Part shown: piece after piece, positions 9,782 to 16,517 of the stretch
How the letters are laid out: each line of letters opens with the position of its first letter
How positions within the stretch are numbered: position 1 is the first letter of the stretch
NCBI GenBank assembly: GCA_002371895.1
Contig: DFHM01000012.1
Coordinates: forward strand, 1-64,000
Direction: 5' to 3'
Source: Candidatus Saccharibacteria bacterium UBA3723
GTDB taxonomy: Bacteria > Patescibacteriota > Saccharimonadia > Saccharimonadales > Saccharimonadaceae
DNA: 64,000 nt
Notes under the pieces: generated by a model
What the model saw: the letters and a program-made list of their open reading frames with translations, nothing else
Database searches by the model: none
What the model was told of the DNA's origin: nothing
Program-made: the position numbers and the translations under genes

Positions 9782-10147
9782 TCACACAATATTGCGCGAA
9801 ACCAAGAAGCAAAGCAGTATTTCTAGGCCCAAAACTAAGCCAATTTCGAGGATAGAAATGCCGCCAAATGACGCACTTACTAAAAGTAAGATCGGCGCTA
9901 GCGCTATCACTAGTCCATAGTAATAACTCTTCTTTTTAATATTGCCCATCTTTGTTTTGTCGAGCTTGCTTCTCAACGTGAAAAATAGCCTGCAGCCCAA
10001 GACTGCAAGCCCAAGAAAAAGAACATAGCACATTGTAAAAAATACTAGAACACCGAGCGGCCCCACATCGCTAGGCGAAAACAAAAACATCATTGCAACC
10101 AGAAAAACAAACGATATCGCGCTAAAAATCAGCAACAACTTATCCAT
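9782..10147 (-). CDS. Small membrane protein
   Basis: This 121-residue protein is almost entirely hydrophobic, with about four predicted membrane helices and a basic loop (LRSKLDKTKMGNIKKK) in the middle. I recognise no family. It ends in TGA, overlapping the longer ATG choices of the next gene, and it heads the coupling-ATPase operon. The start at 10147 is chosen because TATAAT lies exactly 6 nt before it. The upstream ATG at 10165 would precede the promoter. Confidence 0.65.
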   Translation of the reverse strand: MDKLLLIFSAISFVFLVAMMFLFSPSDVGPLGVLVFFTMCYVLFLGLAVLGCRLFFTLRSKLDKTKMGNIKKKSYYYGLVIALAPILLLVSASFGGISILEIGLVLGLEILLCFLVSRNIV

Positions 10148-10153
10148 AAGCGA

Positions 10154-10159
10154 ATTATA
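10154..10159 (-). promoter_or_regulatory. -10 box of leaderless small membrane protein gene
   Basis: TATAAT, then TCGCTT, then ATG on the minus strand: the 6-nt spacer puts the transcription start at the ATG. Confidence 0.55.
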
Positions 10160-10624
10160 ACACATGCGCGTGCTCTACGCTCTTCCCGCTTACAGAAAAC
10201 CAAAGCTAATACGTCGTCCAGCTACGACCGAAACACAGAAAATAATACCGATTCTTTTTCCCCACAAGAGATGTCCAGGAGCTAAAGTAGAGGGGCTTAT
10301 CTGGCAAATATATACATTACTTATAGCCACAAGCTTATTCTCTACTCTAGCTTTGATTGACCGCCTCTCGTATAGAGAGGCATAGTCCTTGCAAGATCTT
10401 TCACATTTCTCTTCTTTTTGGGTATCAATGTACTAGTAATGATTTGTGATCTTACGCGCTCTACGCTCCTGATCTCGCGATCAGTTTTGGCGGAGCTTAG
10501 CTTACTCCTAGGTGTAATTTATGGCTAGTAGTAAGCTTTCGCTGCGCCAAATACACATTCTATGGTTCCAACACTCTACTCCTTTTTATTTTTGTTTTGT
10601 GCGTTTTTATTTTTGTTCAAGCAC
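10160..10624 (-). ncRNA. Large structured non-coding RNA candidate
   Basis: No credible protein is encoded in this stretch of about 460 nt, but the minus strand is rich in helices. A 13-bp helix pairs 10340-10352 with 10280-10292. GCCTCTC/GAGAGGC forms a hairpin at 10363-10381. CTGATC-GCGA-GATCAG at 10469-10484 and AGC-GAAA-GCT at 10534-10543 are capped by GNRA tetraloops. A UUUGGCG/CGCCAAA helix encloses 10492-10545, and GTCGT/ACGAC forms a hairpin at 10213-10228. The GNRA loops and a G-U pair exist only on the minus strand, which fixes the sense. A strong promoter (10631-10659) points into it. I see no terminator before the next gene, so the 3' end is uncertain and it could continue as a leader of 9782-10147. 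It is not RNase P, tmRNA, rRNA or SRP RNA; I know no matching class. Confidence 0.6.
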
Positions 10625-10630
10625 ATTCTC

Positions 10631-10659
10631 AATATAGCAAACATAAGCACAAAAGTCAA
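10631..10659 (-). promoter_or_regulatory. Promoter of the large structured RNA
   Basis: TTGACT (10659-10654), 17 nt, TATATT (10636-10631) preceded by TGC gives an extended -10 on the minus strand, with a predicted start near 10624. Confidence 0.7.
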
Positions 10660-10680
10660 TAATTCTTTTGTTCAATTTCC

Positions 10681-10697
10681 GTTGTAGTTTTTACAAC
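10681..10697. promoter_or_regulatory. Palindromic operator candidate, copy 1
   Basis: GTTGTA-GTTTT-TACAAC is a perfect 6-5-6 palindrome, 22 bp upstream of the minus-strand promoter. The 20 bp GTTGTAGTTTTTACAACATA recur exactly at 10738. Confidence 0.55.
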
Positions 10698-10737
10698 ATA
10701 GCTTCGAAAAACAGATATACCAAGCACATATTTTAAC

Positions 10738-10754
10738 GTTGTAGTTTTTACAAC
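10738..10754. promoter_or_regulatory. Palindromic operator candidate, copy 2
   Basis: This is an identical copy of the palindrome at 10681, placed between the two divergent promoters. Confidence 0.55.
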
Positions 10755-10918
10755 ATATGCTATTTAATACCTATTCTGCCCTATTTTGCCAAAAAATGCA
10801 TATTTTGCTGCAATTATTCAAAAATCGTCCATTTTTGCATAATGCTAATAATTAAAAATTTTAACTATAAACGTGATCGATTTCGTACATTTTTTAAACA
10901 ACACCCCTGTTAAAAATT

Positions 10919-10935
10919 GTTGCAAAAATTACAAC
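10919..10935. promoter_or_regulatory. Palindromic operator candidate, copy 3
   Basis: GTTGCA-AAAAT-TACAAC has one mismatch to the other half-sites and the same 6-5-6 geometry. It lies 20 bp upstream of the plus-strand -35 box at 10955, mirroring copy 1. Confidence 0.5.
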
Positions 10936-10954
10936 ATTTTTTGAATATTTTCTA

Positions 10955-10983
10955 TTGACACTAGCATTTTACTGCCTTATTAT
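10955..10983 (+). promoter_or_regulatory. Promoter of plus-strand sRNA
   Basis: TTGACA (10955-10960), 17 nt, TATTAT (10978-10983) predicts a start near 10990. Confidence 0.75.
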
Positions 10984-10989
10984 AGAGAT

Positions 10990-11108
10990 AGCTTTTGAAT
11001 AAAATTCTTATACAAAAGCCAAAAACAAACATCGATTCCAAAATATAACTCCACACTCCACACACAGAAGAACCGGTTTTCCTCGCAGTTACCGGTTCTT
11101 CATTTTTC
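10990..11108 (+). ncRNA. Small RNA candidate (about 118 nt)
   Basis: A strong promoter is followed by a 5' hairpin (GCTTTTG/CAAAAGC, about 10991-11019), then about 50 nt of unpaired A/C-rich sequence with two ACTCCACA-type repeats, and then the terminator hairpin AAGAACCGGT/ACCGGTTCTT with a T-run. There is no convincing reading frame. The single-stranded ACACTCC could pair with GGAGTGT Shine-Dalgarno regions, such as that of rpsF; this is inference. A second hairpin with a T-run at 11131-11150 would stop read-through. Confidence 0.6.
11070..11107 (+). terminator. Terminator of the plus-strand sRNA
   Basis: The 10-bp stem AAGAACCGGT/ACCGGTTCTT is followed by CATTTTT. Confidence 0.8.
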
Positions 11109-11130
11109 TATGATTTTCTATACATTTCCC

Positions 11131-11150
11131 GGCCGCATCGGCCATTTTTT
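11131..11150 (+). terminator. Second terminator downstream of the sRNA
   Basis: GGCCG-CAT-CGGCC is followed by ATTTTTT. Between here and the tmRNA terminator (11151-11257) I see nothing else. Confidence 0.65.
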
Positions 11151-11257
11151 ATTGCCAAATCTCTGCCCCATTTTTTGCGACGCAGGATCAAAAACCACAC
11201 CGCGCAAGCTATGCTTACATGTTGTAAGAAAAACATAAACACTTTAGCCTTATCTAT

Positions 11258-11284
11258 AAAAAATCCACCCGTTTTGGGTGGATT
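11258..11284 (-). terminator. Terminator of tmRNA
   Basis: On the minus strand AATCCACCC-AAAAC-GGGTGGATT is followed by a T-run, 16 nt after the tmRNA 3' end. Confidence 0.85.
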
Positions 11285-11299
11285 CTACTATCAAACAAT

Positions 11300-11670
11300 T
11301 GGTGGAGCTGCCGGATACTGCCTCCGGGTCCGAACAATCTCATGTTACGCAATCTACGAGCATAGTTAATTCTTTTATCTTGGCAAATATCACGGAGCTG
11401 GAATCAACAAAACTTCGCGAAAGCCATGGCTAAATTTTCGTGCCGACCCCTGCCAAGAGATCAACCTTAATACCATGAATATGATATTACCGAGTGTTAT
11501 GGTATCTCACAAACGATAACAGACCTAAAATATTAAACTAGGCCCAAGCGTAAGCTGGCATGAAAGCCACGCGCTTACTAGCAGTTTTTTCTGCATTTAT
11601 GAGAAGTACTTACGGTACAAATCGACTCGCATGCATACTGTTAATTATCCGTCTAAGCTTTGTCAGCCCC
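11300..11670 (-). ncRNA. ssrA: Transfer-messenger RNA (tmRNA)
   Basis: tmRNA rescues stalled ribosomes and tags the unfinished protein for proteolysis. The 371-nt RNA begins GGGGCTG (11670) and ends CAGCTCC-A-CCA (11300). These two ends form a full 7-bp acceptor stem with one G-U pair, and the T-arm GTTCGGACCC precedes the 3' end. The tag frame starts at GCA (11594-11592) and runs in one frame to TAG (11540-11538), giving AEKTASKRVAFMPAYAWA. The tag's end, AYAWA, differs from the usual ALAA. A -35/-10 promoter and a terminator frame the gene. It is a one-piece, not permuted, tmRNA. Confidence 0.95.
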
Positions 11671-11681
11671 AACTGTCAAAC

Positions 11682-11710
11682 ATTTTATCATTCTCATGCT
11701 TTATTGTAAA
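11682..11710 (-). promoter_or_regulatory. tmRNA promoter
   Basis: TTTACA (11710-11705), 17 nt, TAAAAT (11687-11682) on the minus strand ends 11 nt before the mature 5' end. It lies back to back with the comM promoter. Confidence 0.7.
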
Positions 11711-11722
11711 GTGTATCACCCC

Positions 11723-11728
11723 TATAAT
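11723..11728 (+). promoter_or_regulatory. -10 box of leaderless comM mRNA
   Basis: TATAAT, TCGCCC, ATG: the 6-nt spacer predicts a start at the ATG at 11735. Confidence 0.55.
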
Positions 11729-11734
11729 TCGCCC

Positions 11735-13276
11735 ATGACTAGCAAAGTATTTACTGCCGTACCAAACGGCATCGATTATAAAACCATTACTGTCGAGGCG
11801 GACGCCAATCATGGACTACCAGCTTTCAATATTATCGGTATGGCTAGTAGACCTATCGCCGAGAGCCGCGACCGTATCCGTTCCGCCATCCGGAACTCCG
11901 GTTTCAGTTTCCCTGCCAAAAGTAAAATCACCATCAACCTCGCCCCGGCAGATATGAGCAAAGATAGTACCGGCCTAGATTTACCGATAGCATTATCTAT
12001 CCTTACGCTCTCACAGCAACTGTTACAACAAGACCTAGTAGGACGCATGTTTGTCGGCGAATTATCCCTCAGTGGCGAAATAAAACCCATCAAGGGCATC
12101 ATAAACATCGTCGAAGCGGCTCAGAAAAACCAGATAAAAGATCTCTATATCCCCTATCAAAACTCTGCCCAGGCAGCCATTGCCGTGAACACAAAAATTA
12201 ATGTTTTCCCAGTCAAAAACCTGCGCGAATTGTGACTATTATTAAAGCAAAAGCGCGATATTTTACCCCTAAGGCAAAATGTAAAAATAACAGAAAAAGA
12301 TAAGCATGAGCAGCATTTGGACGCCATCATCGACCAACCGTTCGCCAAACGCGCACTCGTCGTTGCAGTCGCCGGTCATCACAACATTTTATTCCATGGC
12401 GAACCCGGAGCCGGCAAAACTATGCTTGCCCGCACCGCCCAGTCACTCCTGCCAGAAATGAGCCTTCAAGAATGCATCGAAGTCACCAAACTTCATTCTA
12501 TTTCGCAACCTATTACGCACGTCATTTCTAGACGACCTTTCCGTGCTCCGCATCATAGCGCTAGCTATTCTGCGATTATTGGTGGCGGCCCAAATCTAAG
12601 CCCCGGCGAAATCACTCTTGCACATCGCGGCATTCTATTCATGGACGAGCTTCCGGAATTTCGCCGCGATATTATCGAAGCTTTACGCCAGCCGCTTGAA
12701 GAACGCAAAATCGCACTCAGCCGCGCGAATAATAAAATTATCTATCCTGCCGATATCATGTTAATCGCTGCGATGAATCCATGCCCCTGCGGGTATTACG
12801 GATCGCCCAATCGCAAGTGCAATTGCAACCTACACCAAGTAATGAACTATCGGAAAAAACTTTCCGGACCATTACTCGACCGTATAGATATGACCATTCC
12901 CGTCTCGCGCCCGAATAAATCCGTTTTATTAAAAAACACAACAATTAGCACTCACGAACATGCTAATGCTAAAATCCAAATCACACGCGCTAGAAAGCGC
13001 CAATTCGAGCGTTACAAATATATCACCAAACACAATGCTTCTTTGTCTTCTACGGAAATCGTAAAGTACATCAAGCTCAGCAATCCCGCCAAGCATTATT
13101 TAGATTCTGCCGCCGAGAAATACAACCTTTCCGCCCGCGCCTATTTCAAGACCATCAAAGTCGCCCGCACGATTGCGGATTTGGACGAAGAAAACCATGA
13201 AATCCTAAGCAAAGCGCACATTCTGGAAGCCCTTCTCTATCGCGATCGTAGTCTTTATGCTTCAACAGAGAGCTAA
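11735..13276 (+). pseudogene. comM: ComM/YifB Mg-chelatase-like AAA+ protein, interrupted by an in-frame UGA
   Basis: ComM is a hexameric helicase that extends branch migration during natural transformation. The N-terminal part (11735-12235; IIGMASRPIAESRDRIRSA, INLAPAD, LDLPIALSIL) is the Lon-like domain. The second part (12317-13276 by its first TTG) carries Walker A GEPGAGKT, RPFRAPHHSASYSA, Walker B ILFMDELPEF, the CPCGYYG zinc-like motif and the C-terminal Mg-chelatase domain. The only barrier between them is TGA at 12233-12235. The 27 codons after it stay in the same frame with no other stop, and the joined product would be 513 residues, the family's normal size. So this is a single nonsense codon (in UUG UGA CUA), not a frameshift. 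It is either an inactive gene, a read-through product, two polypeptides or a sequence error. I rule out general UGA recoding because UGA ends other genes here. Confidence 0.85.
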
Positions 13277-13280
13277 CCCC

Positions 13281-13309
13281 TTGTAATTATTCTGCTTTTT
13301 TAGTATAAT
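13281..13309 (+). promoter_or_regulatory. Promoter of infC-rpmI-rplT
   Basis: TTGTAA (13281-13286), 17 nt, TATAAT (13304-13309) leads to a leader of about 33 nt before the infC start. Confidence 0.75.
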
Positions 13310-13348
13310 GTTCCCCATAACAAGTCTAATTTTTGAAGGAGTTATACC

Positions 13349-13867
13349 ATCAGTAACTACAATTCGCAGCACACCCGTCTAAATGGAGAAATTCGTTATC
13401 CGGAGGTGCGTGTAATCAGCGCTGATGGTGCACAGCTAGGCATTATGTCTAGTCGCGACGCTCAATTAATGGCTCGTGATGCTGGTCTAGATTTGGTCGA
13501 AATTTCACCAAACGCCAACCCACCTGTTGTTAAGATTATCGACTGGGGCAAATATCAGTACCAGAAGATGAAGGAGCAATCTCGCGCCAAGAAAAACGCC
13601 AAAAGCTCCGAGCTCAAGCAAATCAGACTTGGTTTGAAAATTGGGGAGAACGACCTCAATATTAAATGCCGCAAAATCATCGAACTTCTCGACGATGGCG
13701 ATCGTGTCAAAGTTATGATTATCTTCCGTGGCCGCGAAATGGCTCACAAAGAAATCGGCACCGAACTCATGAATCGCATGCTCGAGAAACTCGGCGACCA
13801 AGTTGTCGTCGATGGCAAAGCTCAGATGAGCGGCCGCAACTTGACCTTTATGGTTCGCCATAAGTAA
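13349..13867 (+). CDS. infC: Translation initiation factor IF-3 (AUC start codon)
   Basis: IF-3 binds the 30S subunit, checks start codon pairing and prevents subunit joining. The 172-residue protein has the N-domain (LNGEIRYPEVRVI, QLGIMSSRDAQLMARDAGLDLVEISPNA), a Lys-rich linker, and the C-domain (KQIRLGLKIGENDLNIK, GDRVKVMIIFRGREMAHKEIG). The first usual start, GTG at 13406, would remove the conserved N-terminal 19 residues. In frame upstream, ATC at 13349 lies 7 nt after a strong Shine-Dalgarno (GAAGGAG, 13335-13341), and the peptide from there (SNYNSQHTRLNGEIR) matches the family. A non-standard AUC/AUU start is the known way in which IF-3 represses its own synthesis in enterobacteria, so autoregulation is likely. 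It is the first gene of the operon with L35 and L20. Confidence 0.93.
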   Translation: MSNYNSQHTRLNGEIRYPEVRVISADGAQLGIMSSRDAQLMARDAGLDLVEISPNANPPVVKIIDWGKYQYQKMKEQSRAKKNAKSSELKQIRLGLKIGENDLNIKCRKIIELLDDGDRVKVMIIFRGREMAHKEIGTELMNRMLEKLGDQVVVDGKAQMSGRNLTFMVRHK

Positions 13868-13946
13868 TCAAGCCGCACTACAACGCCCACCGGTTCCCTA
13901 CACCCCAAAGCGTTCATATACTAACTAAAGTAGGAAAGGTAATACA

Positions 13947-14141
13947 ATGCCAAAAATGAAGACCCATAAGGGTACTGCAAAACGCGTCCGCCTTACCAAG
14001 ACTGGTAAAGTTATGCGCGAACGTGCGTTCGGTAACCACATCTTGGCCAAGAAGTCCAAGGCCCGCAAACGCAACATGAAGACCGCTGCTACTATCCGCG
14101 GCCGCATCAAGAAAAACGTAAAAACTGCATTAGGAGCTTAA
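13947..14141 (+). CDS. rpmI: 50S ribosomal protein L35
   Basis: This 64-residue basic protein of the large subunit begins with the family signature [20 protein letters not shown] and contains [14 protein letters not shown]. Its length matches the family (about 64-66). A Shine-Dalgarno (GGAAAGG) precedes the ATG. It is the second gene of infC-rpmI-rplT, 79 nt after infC and 2 nt before rplT. Confidence 0.96.
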   Translation: MPKMKTHKGTAKRVRLTKTGKVMRERAFGNHILAKKSKARKRNMKTAATIRGRIKKNVKTALGA

Positions 14142-14143
14142 TC

Positions 14144-14485
14144 ATGAGAGTTAAACGTGGAGTCGCTGCACGCGCAAAGCACAAAAAGATTCTTGAAGCT
14201 GCTAAAGGTATGCAGCATTATCGCACCCGTAGCTTCCGCCTCGCGAAGCAAGGTGTTATCAAATCCCTTCGTTATTCTTACCGTGATCGCCGCAACCGCA
14301 AACGCGATTTGCGCGCACTCTGGATCACCCGCATCAACAACGCTGCCCGCGAAAACGGTATCAGCTATAGCAAGTTGATCAACGGCATGAAGAGCAAGAA
14401 CATCGAACTCGACCGCAAAGTTCTCGCCGAACTCGCAGTCAACGATCCAAAAGCCTTCACTGCTATCTGCGAAAGCGTAAAATAA
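14144..14485 (+). CDS. rplT: 50S ribosomal protein L20
   Basis: L20 binds 23S rRNA early in assembly of the large subunit. The 113-residue protein shows the family's start [55 protein letters not shown] and the C-terminal [14 protein letters not shown]. It is 2 nt after rpmI and followed by a terminator. In other bacteria L20 represses this operon by binding its mRNA; I see no obvious mimic here. Confidence 0.97.
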   Translation: MRVKRGVAARAKHKKILEAAKGMQHYRTRSFRLAKQGVIKSLRYSYRDRRNRKRDLRALWITRINNAARENGISYSKLINGMKSKNIELDRKVLAELAVNDPKAFTAICESVK

Positions 14486-14501
14486 TCCTAGAGATTACAA
14501 C

Positions 14502-14532
14502 AAAAAATCTCCCCACCCGGGGAGATTTTTTT
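14502..14532 (+). terminator. Terminator after rplT (bidirectional)
   Basis: AAAAAATCTCCCC-ACC-CGGGGAGATTTTTTT is a symmetric hairpin shared by rplT and the convergent gene at 14531. Confidence 0.9.
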
Positions 14533-15151
14533 AATTCATTTCTATCAAATTCTTCGCCAAAATACGCGCCTGCGTCAGCGGATGATCCGGAAAGACTTCA
14601 TCATAATCCGTCTTTTCACTCATATTCATCAAAATACCACGCGTGTATTGTGGGTCATAAGGGTCCACCGCCCAACCAGAAATATTCTGACCATCGACGG
14701 TAACTTTGCCTTCGTTCTGCAAAATCGCAAATACGGATGCATCGCGTCCACCAGTATAACCGGTCTCATCAAAGAAAGCCTGCGCCTGAAAAACATGCTC
14801 AGCAAAATAGCCAATATGTAGCACCAAACTATACTGCACACCAACCGTACCGCGATTAACTGTCTTCACAATCGAGTATATATATTTCTTTCCTGCTGGC
14901 GTAATGCCAGATTCCACCTCGATTAGACCTTGGTCCTCGGCGAGTGCGCTATGAATACCGCGCACAACTTCTTCTTTAGAATTAAACGGCATGGATTGTT
15001 CAGATGGAATACCACTGTACATAACCAAACAGGCCGCCTCTGGTGTTTTCTTCATGAACGACATCGAGCCTGCTGGGTCGCCAGGTAAAGAATTGACCTG
15101 TTGATAGTCCACCGGAATCTTTATCGTAAAGTTTTCAATCGATATATCCAT
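14531..15151 (-). CDS. Hypothetical protein, 206 residues
   Basis: I do not recognise this protein. It has no signal peptide or membrane segment. It begins with an amphipathic beta-like stretch (ISIENFTIKIPVDYQQV) and includes a central YSIVKTVNRGTVGVQYSLVLHIG region that suggests a beta-sheet core. The end (FPDHPLTQARILAKNLIEMN) reads like a terminal helix. A cytoplasmic globular protein is likely. It stands alone between rnpB and rplT. The ATG at 15151 follows TGGTAAAAT by exactly 6 nt, so a leaderless mRNA is predicted. Confidence 0.7.
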   Translation of the reverse strand: MDISIENFTIKIPVDYQQVNSLPGDPAGSMSFMKKTPEAACLVMYSGIPSEQSMPFNSKEEVVRGIHSALAEDQGLIEVESGITPAGKKYIYSIVKTVNRGTVGVQYSLVLHIGYFAEHVFQAQAFFDETGYTGGRDASVFAILQNEGKVTVDGQNISGWAVDPYDPQYTRGILMNMSEKTDYDEVFPDHPLTQARILAKNLIEMN

Positions 15152-15157
15152 AAGCCC

Positions 15158-15163
15158 ATTTTA
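15158..15163 (-). promoter_or_regulatory. -10 box of leaderless gene 14531-15151
   Basis: TGGTAAAAT, GGGCTT, ATG on the minus strand. The box lies just before the rnpB terminator. Confidence 0.5.
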
Positions 15164-15168
15164 CCATC

Positions 15169-15194
15169 AAAAATACTCACATAGTGAGTATTTT
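15169..15194 (-). terminator. Terminator of rnpB
   Basis: AAAATACTCAC-TAT-GTGAGTATTTTT on the minus strand starts 2 nt after the rnpB 3' end. Confidence 0.85.
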
Positions 15195-15196
15195 AG

Positions 15197-15543
15197 GTGA
15201 GCCCGTTTTGTAAGCCGGGTTCTGTAACTGACAAGTCAGCCTGTAGTCATCTATCTAGCCCCACAATTGCTTGCAGGATCTAGCGGTGAGCGACCATCCT
15301 CGGATCAAAGTATATAGGTCTCCTTGCAGCCAGTAGAGTTTACCCCATTACAATGTCGCCATCGTAATCTGTGGGCTCTTACCCCACTCTTTTCACCCTT
15401 ACCACAGCTAATGAGCCATGGCGGTATTGTTTCTGTGGCACTATTCCTACGCTTGCGCGCGGTTGCCGTTAGCAACTACCGTATCCTATGCTGCCCGGAC
15501 TTTCCTCTCGCCAAAAGGCCAGCGACTACATCAACGAGCTCAC
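15197..15543 (-). ncRNA. rnpB: RNase P RNA (class A)
   Basis: This is the catalytic RNA that trims tRNA 5' ends. The ends pair in a 9-bp P1 helix (GTGAGCTCG at 15543 with CGGGCTCAC at 15197). The conserved core GAGGAAAGTCCGGGC occurs near the 5' end, and ACAGAACCCGGCTTA near the 3' end. The length of 347 nt is normal for bacterial class A. It has its own promoter and terminator. Confidence 0.96.
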
Positions 15544-15547
15544 TTTT

Positions 15548-15576
15548 ATCTTAGCAGAACTTGACAAAAACTTCAA
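15548..15576 (-). promoter_or_regulatory. rnpB promoter
   Basis: TTGAAG (15576-15571), 17 nt, TAAGAT (15553-15548) with upstream TGC on the minus strand. Confidence 0.65.
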
Positions 15577-15589
15577 TATTTGATATAAT
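15561..15589 (+). promoter_or_regulatory. Perfect consensus promoter pointing into a terminator
   Basis: TTGACA (15561-15566), exactly 17 nt, TATAAT (15584-15589) on the plus strand. The predicted start near 15596 lies at the foot of the hairpin 15599-15621, so the product would be about 25 nt unless read-through occurs. It overlaps the divergent rnpB promoter. Confidence 0.6.
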
Positions 15590-15598
15590 ATAAAATAT

Positions 15599-15621
15599 AG
15601 CTCCGTTTCCGGAGCCTTTTT
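15599..15621. terminator. Terminator between rnpB and the RNase H fusion gene
   Basis: GCTCC-GTTTCC-GGAGC is followed by a T-run on the plus strand and by a T/A-rich tract on the minus strand. It can end the minus-strand Nudix-RNase H operon and any plus-strand transcript from 15596. Confidence 0.75.
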
Positions 15622-16517
15622 TAATATTCCGCCTCTGTTCGGCGCATATTTGCGTCTATCGCCTTGTTCACTTCCGCATCCGCCTCCGCGTTTAATTCGC
15701 GCGGAACATGCGTAAAGCTATATGCTTCAAGATTACCGAGCAACTTCAATACGTCCGTATGTACTTGCATCAAATCCGGATTCTTCACTTTGTATACGCC
15801 ATTCATCTGGTTTACCATCATCAAACTATCGCTCTTAAAGTGTACGCGCTTTAGCCCAAGCTCCAACGCCTGTTCCAAGCCCTCTTTAAGACCGTAATAT
15901 TCTGCCAAACGCGAAGTCGAAAAGCCCAAGAATTCTCCACCCCTCTTCAACTCCTTGCCATCCGGACCAATGATGTAGTAACCAAGAGCACTCGGACCAG
16001 GGTTTCCGCGCGACCCACCATCGGTATAAATCGTCGCAAAATCGCTTGCCGGCAAGACCTGCTTTGACTCTTCGCCAACCGAAATAATTTTCGCCGCAAG
16101 CGTACCAGTTTTTGTTGCCGTAATTTGGAGCACCATCAGGCTCTCCTCGGATAGCGTCAACGCGCCCGCCTCCGTTGGCTTCACCCACTTATACGCAGAA
16201 TAGCGGTCGGATGTAATCTTTAGGCTTTCGTCTTGAAGCTGCACCTCAAACACGATAAACAAATTGCCCTGCTCGGAAGAATTACCCAAATCCGTAAACG
16301 TCACCACGTCGGACAACTGCAAACTTTGCGCCTGCACGCCAAGATTCTCATAAATCGCGCGAGACATCGCCTCTTCCGGTTGCTCACCAAAAATGATCTT
16401 TCCTGTCGGAAGTTCAAAATTATTCAAAATACCCTCAACGCGCCCACCTGCTCTCTTTAGTAGCAAGATTTCATCGCCTTTTTTGCATATCGCCGTCACC
16501 CGAATGCGTTGTTTCAT
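15621..16517 (-). CDS. Nudix-like domain fused to ribonuclease HI
   Basis: This is a two-domain protein of 298 residues. Residues 1-130 look like a Nudix fold, but the box GKIIFGEQPEEAMSRAIYENLG departs from GX5EX7REUXEEXGU: Ala replaces the first Glu of REUXEE and Asn the last. Catalysis by this domain is therefore doubtful. Residues 160-298 are an RNase HI domain with all four acidic residues in place (IYTDGGSRGNPGPSALG, LAEYYGLKEGL, HFKSDSLMMVN, LNAEADAEVN), so removal of RNA from RNA-DNA hybrids is expected. It overlaps the upstream gene by 4 nt (ATGA) and is translationally coupled to it. What the Nudix-like part recognises is unknown. Confidence 0.85.
   Translation of the reverse strand: MKQRIRVTAICKKGDEILLLKRAGGRVEGILNNFELPTGKIIFGEQPEEAMSRAIYENLGVQAQSLQLSDVVTFTDLGNSSEQGNLFIVFEVQLQDESLKITSDRYSAYKWVKPTEAGALTLSEESLMVLQITATKTGTLAAKIISVGEESKQVLPASDFATIYTDGGSRGNPGPSALGYYIIGPDGKELKRGGEFLGFSTSRLAEYYGLKEGLEQALELGLKRVHFKSDSLMMVNQMNGVYKVKNPDLMQVHTDVLKLLGNLEAYSFTHVPRELNAEADAEVNKAIDANMRRTEAEY

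Noticed and set aside
10164..10385. Open frame of 73 codons on the plus strand.
   Set aside because: It has no ribosome site, and it lies opposite strong minus-strand RNA helices that explain its base pattern.
10681..10757. Two identical 20-bp repeats 57 bp apart, considered as a CRISPR remnant.
   Set aside because: Identity stops after the 20-bp palindrome, the third copy is 181 bp away, and there are no cas genes. Operator sites explain it better.
13406..13408. GTG as the start of infC.
   Set aside because: It would delete conserved residues and has no correctly placed Shine-Dalgarno compared with ATC 13349.
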